Source: Streptomyces brevispora | Lineage (GTDB): Bacteria > Actinomycetota > Actinomycetes > Streptomycetales > Streptomycetaceae | Reading direction: 5' to 3' | NCBI RefSeq assembly: GCF_007829885.1 | Contig: NZ_VIWW01000001.1 | Span: 434,001 to 498,000, forward strand | Length of the DNA stretch: 64,000 nucleotides | Shown: positions 1-7,419 of the stretch, one piece after another | Layout: each line of letters begins with the position of its first letter | How positions within the stretch are numbered: position 1 is the stretch's first letter | Notes under the pieces: generated by a model | Seen by the model: only the letters and a program-made list of their open reading frames with translations | Told to the model about the DNA's origin: nothing | Database searches by the model: none | Position numbers and translations under genes: made by a program

Positions 1-2
1 TC

Positions 3-500
3 ACGGGCGACCGGGACCTCTACCAGCTGGTGGACGACGCGCGCGGGGTGCGGGTGCTCTACCCGCTGAAGGGTGTCGGTTCGCTCCAGGTGACGGACGA
101 GGCCTGGCTGCGCGAGAAGTACGGGGTGGACGGCTCCGGCTACGTCGACCTGGCGCTGCTGCGCGGCGACCCGAGCGACGGGCTGCCCGGCGTGCCCGGT
201 ATCGGCGAGAAGACGGCGGCGAAGCTGCTGGACGCCTTCGGCGATCTGGCCGGAATCATGGCGGCGGTGGACGACCCTGCCGCGAAGCTGACACCCTCGC
301 AGCGCAAACGGCTCGACGAGGCACGCGACTACGTGGCCGTCGCGCCGACCGTGGTCCGGGTCGCCGGTGACGTACCGCTTCCGGAGTTCGAGCCCGCGCT
401 TCCCGCCGAGCCCCGCGACCCGGCGGCGCTCGAAGCGCTCGCGGACCAGTGGGGGCTGGGCGGCGCCCTGCAGCGCCTGCTCACCACTCTTCGGAACTGA
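3..500 (+). CDS. 5'-3' exonuclease, C-terminal part (cut by window start)
   Basis: This is the 3' part of a stand-alone 5'-3' exonuclease of the DNA polymerase I N-domain type, which removes RNA primers or flaps. The open frame runs in from the window edge, so the start and most catalytic aspartates are not visible. What is seen: TGDRDLYQLVDD at the left edge (the family's acidic metal-site segment), then RGDPSDGLPGVPGIGEKTAAKLL, the conserved stretch leading into the helix-hairpin-helix that binds DNA, and a C-terminal tail ending LLTTLRN. No polymerase domain follows, so this is not PolA itself. The stop is followed 115 bases later by the iron-regulated gene, with no shared function evident. 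Family assignment is secure; the exact role is inferred. Confidence 0.88.
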   Translation, partial: TGDRDLYQLVDDARGVRVLYPLKGVGSLQVTDEAWLREKYGVDGSGYVDLALLRGDPSDGLPGVPGIGEKTAAKLLDAFGDLAGIMAAVDDPAAKLTPSQRKRLDEARDYVAVAPTVVRVAGDVPLPEFEPALPAEPRDPAALEALADQWGLGGALQRLLTTLRN

Positions 501-546
501 GACGCAAGCCGGCGGCGCCCGCTCTCCACACTTCGGAACCGAGGTG

Positions 547-576
547 TTAAGTTAGGTAACCCTAAGGTTGACCTAA
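547..576 (+). promoter_or_regulatory. Overlapping iron boxes (DmdR/IdeR-type operator)
   Basis: The sequence TTAAGTTAGGTAACCCTAA at 547-565 resembles the DtxR/IdeR/DmdR iron box (consensus TTAGGTTAGGCTCACCTAA, from memory). It overlaps a second partial box whose right half, GACCTAA, ends at 576. The pair sits 40 bases before the start of the siderophore-interacting protein gene. This fits repression by iron-loaded DmdR, with derepression under iron starvation. Confidence 0.72.
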
Positions 577-615
577 GATCAATGGTCCGGTTATCCGGGG
601 CAGGGAGAGAACCTC

Positions 616-1458
616 GTGGCAGAACGACCGGCGCGGCAGGCACCCAAGGCGCAGGGCGCGCACGTCCTGCGCACCGAGCAGATCACCCCGCACATGATCC
701 GGGTGGTGCTCGGCGGTGACGGTCTCGCGGACTTCGCGCTCTCCGGGTTCACCGATCACTACGTCAAGCTCTGCTTCGCCCCCGAGGGCGCGCAGTACGA
801 GCACCCCTTCGACATAGCACGCATCCGCGAGGAGTTCCCTCGTGAGCTGTGGCCCACCACCCGTACGTACACGGTGCGCTCCTGGGACCCGGCCACCCGG
901 GAACTGGCCATCGACTTCGTGGTGCACGGCGACGAGGGCCTCGCGGGCCCCTGGGCGGCCCGCGCCGCGGCCGGCGACCCGGTGACCTTCCTGGGGCCCG
1001 GCGGCGGATACCGGCCCGAGGCCTCGGCCGGCTGGCACCTCCTGGTGGGCGACGAGAGCGCGCTGCCGGCCATCGCCGCGACGGTCGAGCAGATGCCGGA
1101 GAGTGCGGTGACGCATGTCTTCATCGAGGTCGCGGACGCCACGGAGGAGCAGAAGATCGCGGCGCCCGACGGCGTCGAGGTCAACTGGCTGCACCGGGGC
1201 GACCGCCCGGTCGGCGAGGCGCTCACCGCCGCCGTGAAGGCGCTGGAGTTCCCGGCGGGCGAGGTGCAGGCGTTCGTCCACGGCGAGGCCGGCTTCGTCA
1301 AGGACATCCGCCGCCATCTGCGGCTGGACCGCGGTATCCCGCTGCCCCAGCTGTCGATCTCCGGCTACTGGCGCCTGGGCCAGAACGACGACGCCTGGCG
1401 CTCGGTCAAGCGCGAGTGGAACGCGCAGGTGGAGCGCGAGCAGGAGACCACCGCGTAG
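616..1458 (+). CDS. Siderophore-interacting protein (FAD/NAD(P)H ferric-siderophore reductase)
   Basis: A 280-residue flavoprotein of the SIP/ViuB family, predicted to reduce ferric siderophores in the cytoplasm and release iron. The N-terminal half is the FAD-binding barrel, with the diagnostic RTYTVRSW near residue 82. The C-terminal half is the pyridine-nucleotide domain, with VGDESALPAI and a closing SGYWRLGQNDDAWR that is typical of the family. The GTG at 616 is chosen because GGGAGAG lies 6 bases upstream. Overlapping iron boxes at 547-576 point to DmdR control. No siderophore synthesis or uptake genes adjoin it in this window, so it probably serves siderophore systems encoded elsewhere. 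A perfect stem-loop 25 bases after the stop ends the unit. Confidence 0.92.
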   Translation: MAERPARQAPKAQGAHVLRTEQITPHMIRVVLGGDGLADFALSGFTDHYVKLCFAPEGAQYEHPFDIARIREEFPRELWPTTRTYTVRSWDPATRELAIDFVVHGDEGLAGPWAARAAAGDPVTFLGPGGGYRPEASAGWHLLVGDESALPAIAATVEQMPESAVTHVFIEVADATEEQKIAAPDGVEVNWLHRGDRPVGEALTAAVKALEFPAGEVQAFVHGEAGFVKDIRRHLRLDRGIPLPQLSISGYWRLGQNDDAWRSVKREWNAQVEREQETTA

Positions 1459-1483
1459 GGCTCGTCCGCGAAGTCGGGCTCAG

Positions 1484-1513
1484 CTGTGCCCCGGTCCGCG
1501 GACCGGGGCACAG
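1484..1513 (+). terminator. Perfect 30-bp palindrome after the SIP gene
   Basis: CTGTGCCCCGGTCCG (1484-1498) is followed directly by its exact reverse complement (1499-1513). The stem has 15 pairs at most and lies 25 bases beyond the SIP stop. There is no clear T-run, as is usual for streptomycete terminators. It separates the iron-regulated gene from the sigK promoter. Confidence 0.7.
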
Positions 1514-1547
1514 TCGTGTGCGGGCGTGGAAGGATTTCGCCCACTGA

Positions 1548-1577
1548 CCAATCCGCGCTGCCACCGGCTCCGAATCA
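1548..1577 (+). promoter_or_regulatory. Predicted SigK promoter of sigK-rskA
   Basis: CCAATCC at 1548-1554 and CCGAATCA at 1570-1577 are separated by 15 bases. The same pair with the same spacing occurs at 8765-8794 and 8828-8856 before the other two transcription units of the island. The motif resembles the mycobacterial SigK consensus (CCATCC ... CCGAAT, from memory). It lies about 40 bases before the sigK start, implying autoregulation. Confidence 0.75.
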
Positions 1578-1615
1578 CCCCTGGAGACCGATGACCGCCC
1601 CGGAAGGATGCCCGC

Positions 1616-2200
1616 GTGAAAGAAGCCGTGCACATCAGCGGACTGGCCTCGTCCGGGCCCGACCTCCAGGAGCTCCTGGGGATGGTCGCCCGGGGCGATC
1701 AGGATGCCTTCGCTCGGGTGTACGAAGTGGTCTGTGGCCCGGTGCTCGGGCTGGTGCGAAGTGTGCTGCGCGACCCCGCCCAGTCGGAGGAGGTCACCCA
1801 GGAGGTGCTGGTGGAGGTGTGGCGCACGGCGCCGCGCTTCCAGGCGGCCCGCGGCAGCGCCATGAACTGGGTGCTGACCCTGGCCCACCGCCGGGCCGTG
1901 GACCGGGTGCGCTCGGTGGAGGCGACGACGGCCCGCGAGCACAAGGCCGCACTGCTCGACCGCACCCCCGCCTTCGACGACGTCACCGAACAGGTCGAGA
2001 GCCGGCTGGAGCGGGAGCAGGTCCGCCGCTGCATGCGGACCCTCTCCGAACTGCAACGGGAGTCCGTCACGCTGGCCTACTACCGCGGACTGACCTATCG
2101 CGAGGTGGGGGAGCTGCTCGCGGTGCCGCTCGGAACGATCAAGACTCGACTGCGCGACGGACTGATCCGGCTGCGCGACTGCCTCGGGGTGAGCGTATGA
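1616..2200 (+). CDS. sigK: ECF RNA polymerase sigma factor SigK
   Basis: A 194-residue ECF sigma factor. Sigma region 2 (roughly residues 30-95) contains the EEVTQEVLVEVWRTAPRF core-binding and -10 recognition helices. Region 4 (about 140-190) has LSELQRESVTLAYYRGLTY and a helix-turn-helix, GELLAVPLGTIKTRL, for -35 contact. GTG 1616 follows GGAAGGA by about 7 bases. Its last bases overlap the start of an anti-sigma gene (ATGA), and the nearby operon encodes the same proteins found beside sigK in Mycobacterium tuberculosis (Rv0444c-Rv0449c), which supports the SigK name over a generic ECF label. An upstream promoter of the motif shared across the island suggests it transcribes its own gene. 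The inducing signal is unknown. Confidence 0.9.
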   Translation: MKEAVHISGLASSGPDLQELLGMVARGDQDAFARVYEVVCGPVLGLVRSVLRDPAQSEEVTQEVLVEVWRTAPRFQAARGSAMNWVLTLAHRRAVDRVRSVEATTAREHKAALLDRTPAFDDVTEQVESRLEREQVRRCMRTLSELQRESVTLAYYRGLTYREVGELLAVPLGTIKTRLRDGLIRLRDCLGVSV

Positions 2201-2976
2201 GCAACGCCGGACTGCACACACTGACCGGGGCCTACGCCCTGCACGCGCTGCCGGAGACCGAGCGCCGGGAGTTCGAAAGCCATCTGGGCGACTGCGAGGC
2301 CTGTTCCGTGGAGGTGGGGGAGCTGTCGGAGACGGCGACCCGGCTCGGCCTCGCCGTGTCGGCCACGCCCTCGCGGGAGCTGCGCGAGCGGGTGCTGCGG
2401 GAGATCGCGACCGTACGCCAGGATTCGCCGTCCGGCGGCCGGCGGGCCCGCTCCGGCGGGGCTGCGGGCCGGGACGGCACGGGCAGGGCCGGGCGGTGGT
2501 CAAAGTTCGCGCTGGCCGCGTGCCTGGCCGCGGCGGCCGGCTTCGGCGGCATCGCCGTCTGGCAGAACCAGGAGGCGCGGGACGCCCGGGAGGACGCCCG
2601 CGCCGCCCAGCAGTGGAGCGAGCAGGTGGCCGAGGTCATCTCGTCGCCCGACGCGCGGTCCGGCTCGGGCACCCTGAGCGACGGCGCGAAGGGCACCGTG
2701 GTGGTCTCCAGGGGCCAGGACCGGGCCGTGTTCCTGGCCTCGGGGCTGGCGAAGGCACCCGGCGGCAAGGTCTACCAGCTGTGGTTCGACGACAACGGCA
2801 CGATGCGTTCCGCGGGCCTGATGCGGGCGACCGGCCCCTCGTCGACGACCTACGCGAGCCTGCTCGACGGGCCGGTGGACGGCGCCACGGGCATGGGCAT
2901 CACGGTCGAACCGGCGGGCGGGTCCGAGCAGCCGACCTCCGCTCCCCTGGCGCTGATGAAGCTCCCGTCGGCCTGA
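2197..2976 (+). CDS. rskA: Anti-sigma K factor RskA-like membrane protein
   Basis: A 259-residue single-pass membrane anti-sigma factor, translationally coupled to sigK by a 4-base ATGA overlap. The cytoplasmic N-domain carries an H-x3-C-x2-C zinc-type anti-sigma motif (His29, Cys33, Cys36) after HTLTGAYALHALPETE. A transmembrane segment spans about residues 103-122. The extracytoplasmic C-domain (about 170-259) contains GKVYQLWF and MGITVEPAGG, characteristic of the RskA C-terminal family. Such proteins hold SigK at the membrane until regulated proteolysis releases it. The site-2 protease at 36655-37905 is one conceivable participant, but nothing here links them. A very strong hairpin follows the gene. 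Confidence 0.9.
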   Translation: MSNAGLHTLTGAYALHALPETERREFESHLGDCEACSVEVGELSETATRLGLAVSATPSRELRERVLREIATVRQDSPSGGRRARSGGAAGRDGTGRAGRWSKFALAACLAAAAGFGGIAVWQNQEARDAREDARAAQQWSEQVAEVISSPDARSGSGTLSDGAKGTVVVSRGQDRAVFLASGLAKAPGGKVYQLWFDDNGTMRSAGLMRATGPSSTTYASLLDGPVDGATGMGITVEPAGGSEQPTSAPLALMKLPSA

Positions 2977-2985
2977 GGCGGTGGC

Positions 2986-3032
2986 CCGCGGCCGGTTGTC
3001 CGGAACGAACCGTTCCGGACAACCGGCCGCGG
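2986..3032. terminator. 22-bp perfect stem-loop after rskA
   Basis: Arms 2986-3007 and 3011-3032 are exact reverse complements with a 3-base AAC loop. The structure starts 10 bases after the rskA stop. It probably ends sigK-rskA transcription and shields it from the convergent operon. No T-run follows. Confidence 0.8.
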
Positions 3033-3095
3033 ACAGCATGAGCCACGCCACGACGGGCACACGTCGTGGGCGGGACCACCGGCCGCCACGCGGTG

Positions 3096-3272
3096 AAGGT
3101 CCCGCCCCCGGACGCGGTGGTCACGGTGCTCGCCCCGGGTCGGGTCGTCCCGGCGGGCCGAGACCACTTCGCGGTGCTCGCCCCGTACTTCCGCCGTTGG
3201 GAGGCGACGGAGGTAGGGGGCCCACTGCCGTCACCGCGCGTGCGGCTCAGCTCCGGCGTGGCGGCCGGGGGA
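3096..3272 (+). pseudogene. Fragment of a deoxyribodipyrimidine photolyase gene
   Basis: Between rskA and the convergent DUF1295 gene, one plus-strand frame reads DAVVTVLAPGRVVPAGRDHF, then APYFRRWEA and LPSPRVRLSSGVAAG. This is the pattern of the N-terminal antenna domain of class I photolyases (usual form: HDAVVTVLAPG, DHFAVFTPYFRRWEA, LPAPR). Only about 55 residues are left of an enzyme of about 450. There is no start, no FAD domain and no ribosome site, and the fragment runs into the end of the DUF1295 gene (3247). Photolyase genes commonly accompany the same gene set (FAD oxidoreductase, DUF1365, CFA synthase) in ECF-regulated loci, so this is most simply a decayed member of the island. 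Confidence 0.7.
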
Positions 3273-4053
3273 AGAAGCCGCTGGTCCTGGCGGTGTACGC
3301 GGCGAAGCCGGGGCGTTCGGCCATATGCCGTTCCAGCAGGGCCTTTCCGCTGCCGCCGATGAGCAGGAAACTCATCAACGCGGGTGCCGCGACCGTGGCC
3401 GCGGCGGCCTCCGGCGCCTCGCAGACGATCAGGAACAGGCCCCACCAGACGCAGAAGTCACCGAAGTAGTTCGGATGCCGGGTCCAGGACCACAGCCCCC
3501 GGTCCATGATCCGCCCGCGGTTGGCCGGATCCGCCTTGAACCGGGCCAACTGGTGGTCCCCCACCGCCTCGAAGCCGAGTCCTACCGCCCAGAGCGCGGC
3601 GCCGGCCCAGGCCCAGGCACCGATCGGCCCCGTGACGTACCCGGCCGCCTGTACCGGCAGCGAGATCAGCCAGACCAGGGCGCCCTGGAGCAGGTACACC
3701 TTCCGCAGGGCGTACAGCGCGGGGCTGCCCGGCGCCCTGGCCAGCATCGCCTCGTAGCGCGGGTCCTCCCCATGTCCTCTTCCCCGGCGGGCGATGTGCC
3801 AGGCGAGCCGCAGCCCCCACACCGCCGTCAGCACCGTGACCAGAAGCCGTCGGGTGCCGTCTCCCCCGCCGCCGGCCGACACGGCGTACGAGACGAGTGC
3901 GACGGCGGTGAACCCCAGGCCCCACGCGACGTCGACGACACGGTGCATGCCCTTGCGCACACCGATGGCGAAGGTGACGAGCATGACGGCGAGGGCGGCG
4001 CCCGCGCAGGGCACGAAGCCGTGCGCGAACGCCGCCCATCCGAAGTCGTTCAT
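3247..4053 (-). CDS. DUF1295 membrane protein (steroid reductase / ICMT-like fold)
   Basis: A 268-residue polytopic membrane protein of the DUF1295 family, related in fold to steroid 5-alpha-reductases and isoprenylcysteine methyltransferases. It has about seven hydrophobic segments and the family signature near the C-terminus: RGLWSWTRHPNYFGDFCVWW, followed by KALLERHMAERPGFAAYT. It is the last gene of the five-gene operon; its ATG overlaps the upstream methyltransferase stop by 4 bases. The M. tuberculosis counterpart (Rv0446c) also lies in the SigK regulon. A role in lipid modification or reduction alongside the methyltransferases is an inference; no substrate is known to me. Confidence 0.88.
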   Translation of the reverse strand: MNDFGWAAFAHGFVPCAGAALAVMLVTFAIGVRKGMHRVVDVAWGLGFTAVALVSYAVSAGGGGDGTRRLLVTVLTAVWGLRLAWHIARRGRGHGEDPRYEAMLARAPGSPALYALRKVYLLQGALVWLISLPVQAAGYVTGPIGAWAWAGAALWAVGLGFEAVGDHQLARFKADPANRGRIMDRGLWSWTRHPNYFGDFCVWWGLFLIVCEAPEAAAATVAAPALMSFLLIGGSGKALLERHMAERPGFAAYTARTSGFFPRPPRRS

Positions 4054-5417
4054 CCGGTGGCCCCGCTCTTCGCACCGTCGCGGGCGGACAGGACCGCCGC
4101 GTGATCCGCGTGCCAGCCGTACCGGGTGGCGGGCATCCCGGCCGCGCCGGTCGCCTCCGGCCGTACGGAGAGGATCTGGTCCACGCCCATCCGCCGTTCC
4201 TCGAAGGTGAGGGCGCTACCGGCCAGGTAGAGCCGCCACACCCGTACGGTCTCCTCGCCGACGAGGTCCACGAACTCCGGCTGGTTCAGCTCCAGGGTGC
4301 GCCGCCACGCGTCGACGGTCCGCACGTAGTGCTCGCGCAGCCCCTCGACGTCGCGTACTTCGAGTCCGGCGCCCTCCAGCAGGGCGACCGTCTCGCCGAG
4401 CGGGCGCATGTGCATGTCGGGCGCGATGTACGACTCGATGAACGCGCCGCCGCCCGGAGCGTCACGGCCCCGGGACATCTGCTGGACCAGTACCCGTCCG
4501 CGCGGCCGGACCATCGCGTGCAGCGTGGCGGTGAAGGCGGGGTACTCCGCGTCCCCGACGTGCTCGCCCATCTCGACGGTGGACACCGCGTCGTAACCGC
4601 CCTCGTGCCCCGGCGCACGGTCGATGTCCCGGTAGTCGCAGCAGCGGACCTCGACCAGGTCGCCCAGGTTCCGTTCGGCCACCTGCTCACGGACGTGGGC
4701 GGCCTGTTCCCGGGCGAGGGTGACGGCGGTGACGCGGACCCCGTGCCGCTGTGCGGCGTACAGGGACAGTGATCCCCAGCCGCAGCCGATGTCGAGGAGG
4801 CGTGCTCCGGGGCGCAGGTCCAGCTTGCGGCAGATCAGTTCCAGTTTGTCGCGCTGGGCGTCGGCGGAGCCGTAACCGGGGGCGTCGCTGGTCCAGTAGC
4901 CGCAGGAGTAGGCCATCGTCTCGTCGAGGAGCAGCGCGTAGAAGGTGTTGGAGAGGTCGTAGTGGTGGCTGATGGCGGCCCGGTCGCGGGACTTGCTGTG
5001 CAGGACGCCGTGGAGTCCCGCGCGGGCGGCGGGGACCGGGGGCCGGGGGCCCACCGCACCCAGGCGCAGTGCGGTGCCGGTGGCCCGCAGCCGGTCGCCG
5101 ATACCGGGACGCGGCGGGCGCAGTCCGCGCTCGCGTACGGCCTGACGCATCGCCCGCAGCCCCTGCGAGAGGTCGCCCTCGACCTCGACGTCACCGGTGA
5201 TGTACGCCTCGGCCAGGCCGAGTTCGCCCGGTGACCAGAGCAGCCGGCGCAGCGCCCGCCGGGACCGGACGTGGACCAGGGGGCCGTCGGCGGCGCCGGT
5301 CTCGCTGCCGTCCCACATCCGCACCCTGACCGGGAGGGCGCCGCCGAGCAGTTGCTCGACGAGGGGTTCCAGTCGCTGCGCCGCGCCGGTCGTGGGCTGC
5401 TTGCCGGTAAGTGTCAT
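4050..5417 (-). CDS. Cyclopropane-fatty-acyl-phospholipid synthase family methyltransferase (first paralogue)
   Basis: A 455-residue SAM-dependent methyltransferase of the CFA/mycolic acid synthase family, expected to act on unsaturated acyl chains of membrane lipids. An N-terminal lipid-binding region (about 1-130) precedes HHYDLSNTFYALLLDETMAY (151-170) and SAM motif I, LLDIGCGWG (207-215). The EMGEHVG segment matches the active-site region (EMxEHVG in the family). ATG 5417 is preferred over a much longer upstream frame because its first base is the last base of the upstream gene's TGA and the protein then has family length. It is 28 residues longer than its neighbour and clearly divergent from it, so the pair is not a recent duplication. 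Both would be made together from the SigK-type promoter. Confidence 0.88.
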   Translation of the reverse strand: MTLTGKQPTTGAAQRLEPLVEQLLGGALPVRVRMWDGSETGAADGPLVHVRSRRALRRLLWSPGELGLAEAYITGDVEVEGDLSQGLRAMRQAVRERGLRPPRPGIGDRLRATGTALRLGAVGPRPPVPAARAGLHGVLHSKSRDRAAISHHYDLSNTFYALLLDETMAYSCGYWTSDAPGYGSADAQRDKLELICRKLDLRPGARLLDIGCGWGSLSLYAAQRHGVRVTAVTLAREQAAHVREQVAERNLGDLVEVRCCDYRDIDRAPGHEGGYDAVSTVEMGEHVGDAEYPAFTATLHAMVRPRGRVLVQQMSRGRDAPGGGAFIESYIAPDMHMRPLGETVALLEGAGLEVRDVEGLREHYVRTVDAWRRTLELNQPEFVDLVGEETVRVWRLYLAGSALTFEERRMGVDQILSVRPEATGAAGMPATRYGWHADHAAVLSARDGAKSGATG

Positions 5418-6700
5418 CACACCGTTTCCTGACGGGTCAGCAGCAGCTGCCGCACATGGAGGTAGCCGGAGCGGAATCCCGCTTCGGAGTAGGCGAGATA
5501 GAAGGTCCACATGCGGCGGAAGGTCGCGTCGAAGCCGAGTGCGTCGACTTCCGCGGTCCGCTCGGCGAACCGTTCCCGCCACAGCCGCAGGGTCTCGGCG
5601 TAGTGCGTGCCGAAGTCGTCGCACCGGTCGATGCGCAGGCCGGTGTGCTCGGCCGTGACCTGCTCGATCGCCTCGACGGAGGGCAGGAGCCCGCCGGGGA
5701 AGATGTACTTGTGGATCCAGGTGAACGTGGTGCGGGAGGCGCGCATCCGGTCGTCGGGCATGGTGATGGCCTGGAGGGCGATGCGGCCGCCGGGGGCCAG
5801 CCGTTCCTCCAGGGTGCGGAAGTAGACCGGCCAGTACTCCGCGCCGACCGCCTCGATCATCTCGACGCTGACCACCGCGTCGTACTTCCCGTCGATCCTT
5901 CGGTAGTCGCAGAGCCGGACCTCGGCCCGGTCCTCGTACCCGGCCTCCCTGATCCTTCGGCGGGCCAGTTCCCGCTGTTCGGCGGAGAGCGTGACGGAGA
6001 CGACGCGGGCGCCGCGGGCGGCGGCCCGGATCGCGAGTTCTCCCCAGCCGGTGCCGATTTCGAGGAGTTCGGTGCCGGGTCCGACACCGGCCAGGTCGAG
6101 CAGTCGGTCGATCTTGCGGTGCTGGGCGGCGGGCAGCGTTTCGGGGTCCGCGGGGAAGCTGCGGAAGACGGCGGAGGAGTAGCTGAGGGTCTCGTCGAGG
6201 AAGAGTGCGAAGAGCTCGTTGGACAGGTCGTAGTGGTGGCTGATGTTGTCGCGGGCGCCTTCGGGGGTGCCCAGTTGCTCCGCGGGACGGCGCCCCGCCC
6301 ATAGTCCGCGCAGCCGTTGGAGAGGCTGCGGGATCAGGGTGGCGACGTGGTCGGCGAGGACGGTCAGGACGCCCACCGGGTCGGGTGAGTCCCACTCGCC
6401 CGCCATGTACGACTCGCCGAAGCCGATCAGGCCGTTCACCCCGATTCTGCGGAAGAACGTGGCGGGGTCGCGGATGTCCATCAGGGGGCCGCCGAGGCCG
6501 ATGTCCTCCTGCCCGGCGAGGCGGGCGCGGAGCGGGAGCCCGGCCAGTGCGCGGCGGACGACCCGTTCGGCGACGGCGGTCCGCAGCCGGGACGCGCGGG
6601 GCAGCCGGGCGACGTCGGGCCAGCGATCAGGGTCGGTGGCCTGGGAGGGCACCCGGGGCGAGATGGCGGGGGACGGGGAGTGGGTCGTGGACACGCTCAC
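5417..6700 (-). CDS. Cyclopropane-fatty-acyl-phospholipid synthase family methyltransferase (UfaA1-like)
   Basis: A 427-residue CFA-family SAM methyltransferase. It shows HHYDLSNELFALFLDETLSY, SAM motif I (LLEIGTGWGELAIRAA) and the active-site segment VEMIEAVG. The C-terminus FYLAYSEAGFRSGYLHVRQL is typical of the subfamily that includes M. tuberculosis UfaA1 (Rv0447c), also a SigK-regulon protein. The GTG start at 6700 overlaps the DUF1365 stop (GTGA) and lies 6 bases after AGGAAGG, so translation is coupled. A long in-frame extension to 7339 is a shadow of the upstream genes. Likely activity: methylation or cyclopropanation of membrane acyl chains, perhaps in oxidative or envelope stress. 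The product is not predictable from sequence alone. Confidence 0.9.
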   Translation of the reverse strand: MSVSTTHSPSPAISPRVPSQATDPDRWPDVARLPRASRLRTAVAERVVRRALAGLPLRARLAGQEDIGLGGPLMDIRDPATFFRRIGVNGLIGFGESYMAGEWDSPDPVGVLTVLADHVATLIPQPLQRLRGLWAGRRPAEQLGTPEGARDNISHHYDLSNELFALFLDETLSYSSAVFRSFPADPETLPAAQHRKIDRLLDLAGVGPGTELLEIGTGWGELAIRAAARGARVVSVTLSAEQRELARRRIREAGYEDRAEVRLCDYRRIDGKYDAVVSVEMIEAVGAEYWPVYFRTLEERLAPGGRIALQAITMPDDRMRASRTTFTWIHKYIFPGGLLPSVEAIEQVTAEHTGLRIDRCDDFGTHYAETLRLWRERFAERTAEVDALGFDATFRRMWTFYLAYSEAGFRSGYLHVRQLLLTRQETV

Positions 6701-7419
6701 TGCATTCCTTCCTGAGTGGTGTGGCGGGGACGGGGCCGCACGGGAAGTCCGCGCAGCAGGAGGCGGATTCCGTGCAGTCGGATGGCGAGGGAGACGACCG
6801 CCGTCGACCAGGGGTGCCGCAGCGCCAGCCGGAGCAGCGCGCGAGGGGTCACCGGGCGTCGACTGCCGCGGACCGTGGCGGTGAACGACCTTGTGCCGGA
6901 ACGTTCCAGATGCACCGTCAGGTCGAGCCGGGGGCCGGGTTCGGGGAGCCGCATCCGGTAGGCGCCGTCGACGCCGAAGAACGGCGACACATAGAACTCC
7001 TTGGCGGTGGACGCCCGGCCGGCGGCGTCCGGGTGCAGCAGGTAGCAGTGGCGTTCGCCGTAGGTGTTGTGCACCTCGGCGACCGTGCAGAGCAGGGTGC
7101 CGTCGGTGCGGCGGCACCAGTAGACGGTCAGCGGGTTGAAGACGTGGCCGAACACCCGGGCCTGGGTGAGCATCGTGATGGCCGCGTCGGCGAGGTCGAT
7201 GCCGTTCGCGGCCAGGAACCTGCTCAGACCGGCCCGGATGGTCGGGGCCGTGCCGCCGAAGTGGTCGCGCGGATCGAAGCCGGCCAGGAAACGCAGGGCC
7301 GCGGGCAGCGGCGGCGGCCCGTCCGGGTCGATCAGCCACAGGTAGGTGCGGTGCCGGAAGGCGTACCTGACGGGCGCGGAACGCACGTGGGCGATGGTGC
7401 AGGGGTAGAGGGCGTTCAC
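6697..7419 (-). CDS. DUF1365 domain protein
   Basis: A 240-residue protein of the DUF1365 (COG3496) family, with the family landmarks VRYAFRHRTYLWLIDPD near the N-terminus, then GHVFNPLTVYWC, AEVHNTYGERHCYLL and KEFYVSPFF. GTG 7419 overlaps the stop of the FAD oxidoreductase by 4 bases. Across bacteria this family travels with an FAD oxidoreductase of COG2907 and a CFA synthase, including in the sigma-E/ChrR regulon of Rhodobacter and the SigK regulon of mycobacteria (Rv0448c). The biochemical activity is unknown. Co-occurrence with acyl-chain modifying enzymes suggests lipid chemistry, which is inference only. Confidence 0.9.
   Translation of the reverse strand: MNALYPCTIAHVRSAPVRYAFRHRTYLWLIDPDGPPPLPAALRFLAGFDPRDHFGGTAPTIRAGLSRFLAANGIDLADAAITMLTQARVFGHVFNPLTVYWCRRTDGTLLCTVAEVHNTYGERHCYLLHPDAAGRASTAKEFYVSPFFGVDGAYRMRLPEPGPRLDLTVHLERSGTRSFTATVRGSRRPVTPRALLRLALRHPWSTAVVSLAIRLHGIRLLLRGLPVRPRPRHTTQEGMQ

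Noticed and set aside
487..543. Direct repeat CTTCGGAACYGAG at 489-501 and 531-543
   Set aside because: Only two short copies, one overlapping a stop codon. No mobile element or site architecture accompanies them.
3066..3362. A 98-codon plus-strand open frame taken as an intact small gene
   Set aside because: The middle reads as a photolyase piece, but there is no ribosome site, and the end runs antisense into the DUF1295 gene. I list it as a pseudogene fragment instead.
5417..7339. 640-codon frame containing the second CFA methyltransferase
   Set aside because: The N-terminal third is a shadow of DUF1365. GTG 6700 with AGGAAGG gives the normal family length.
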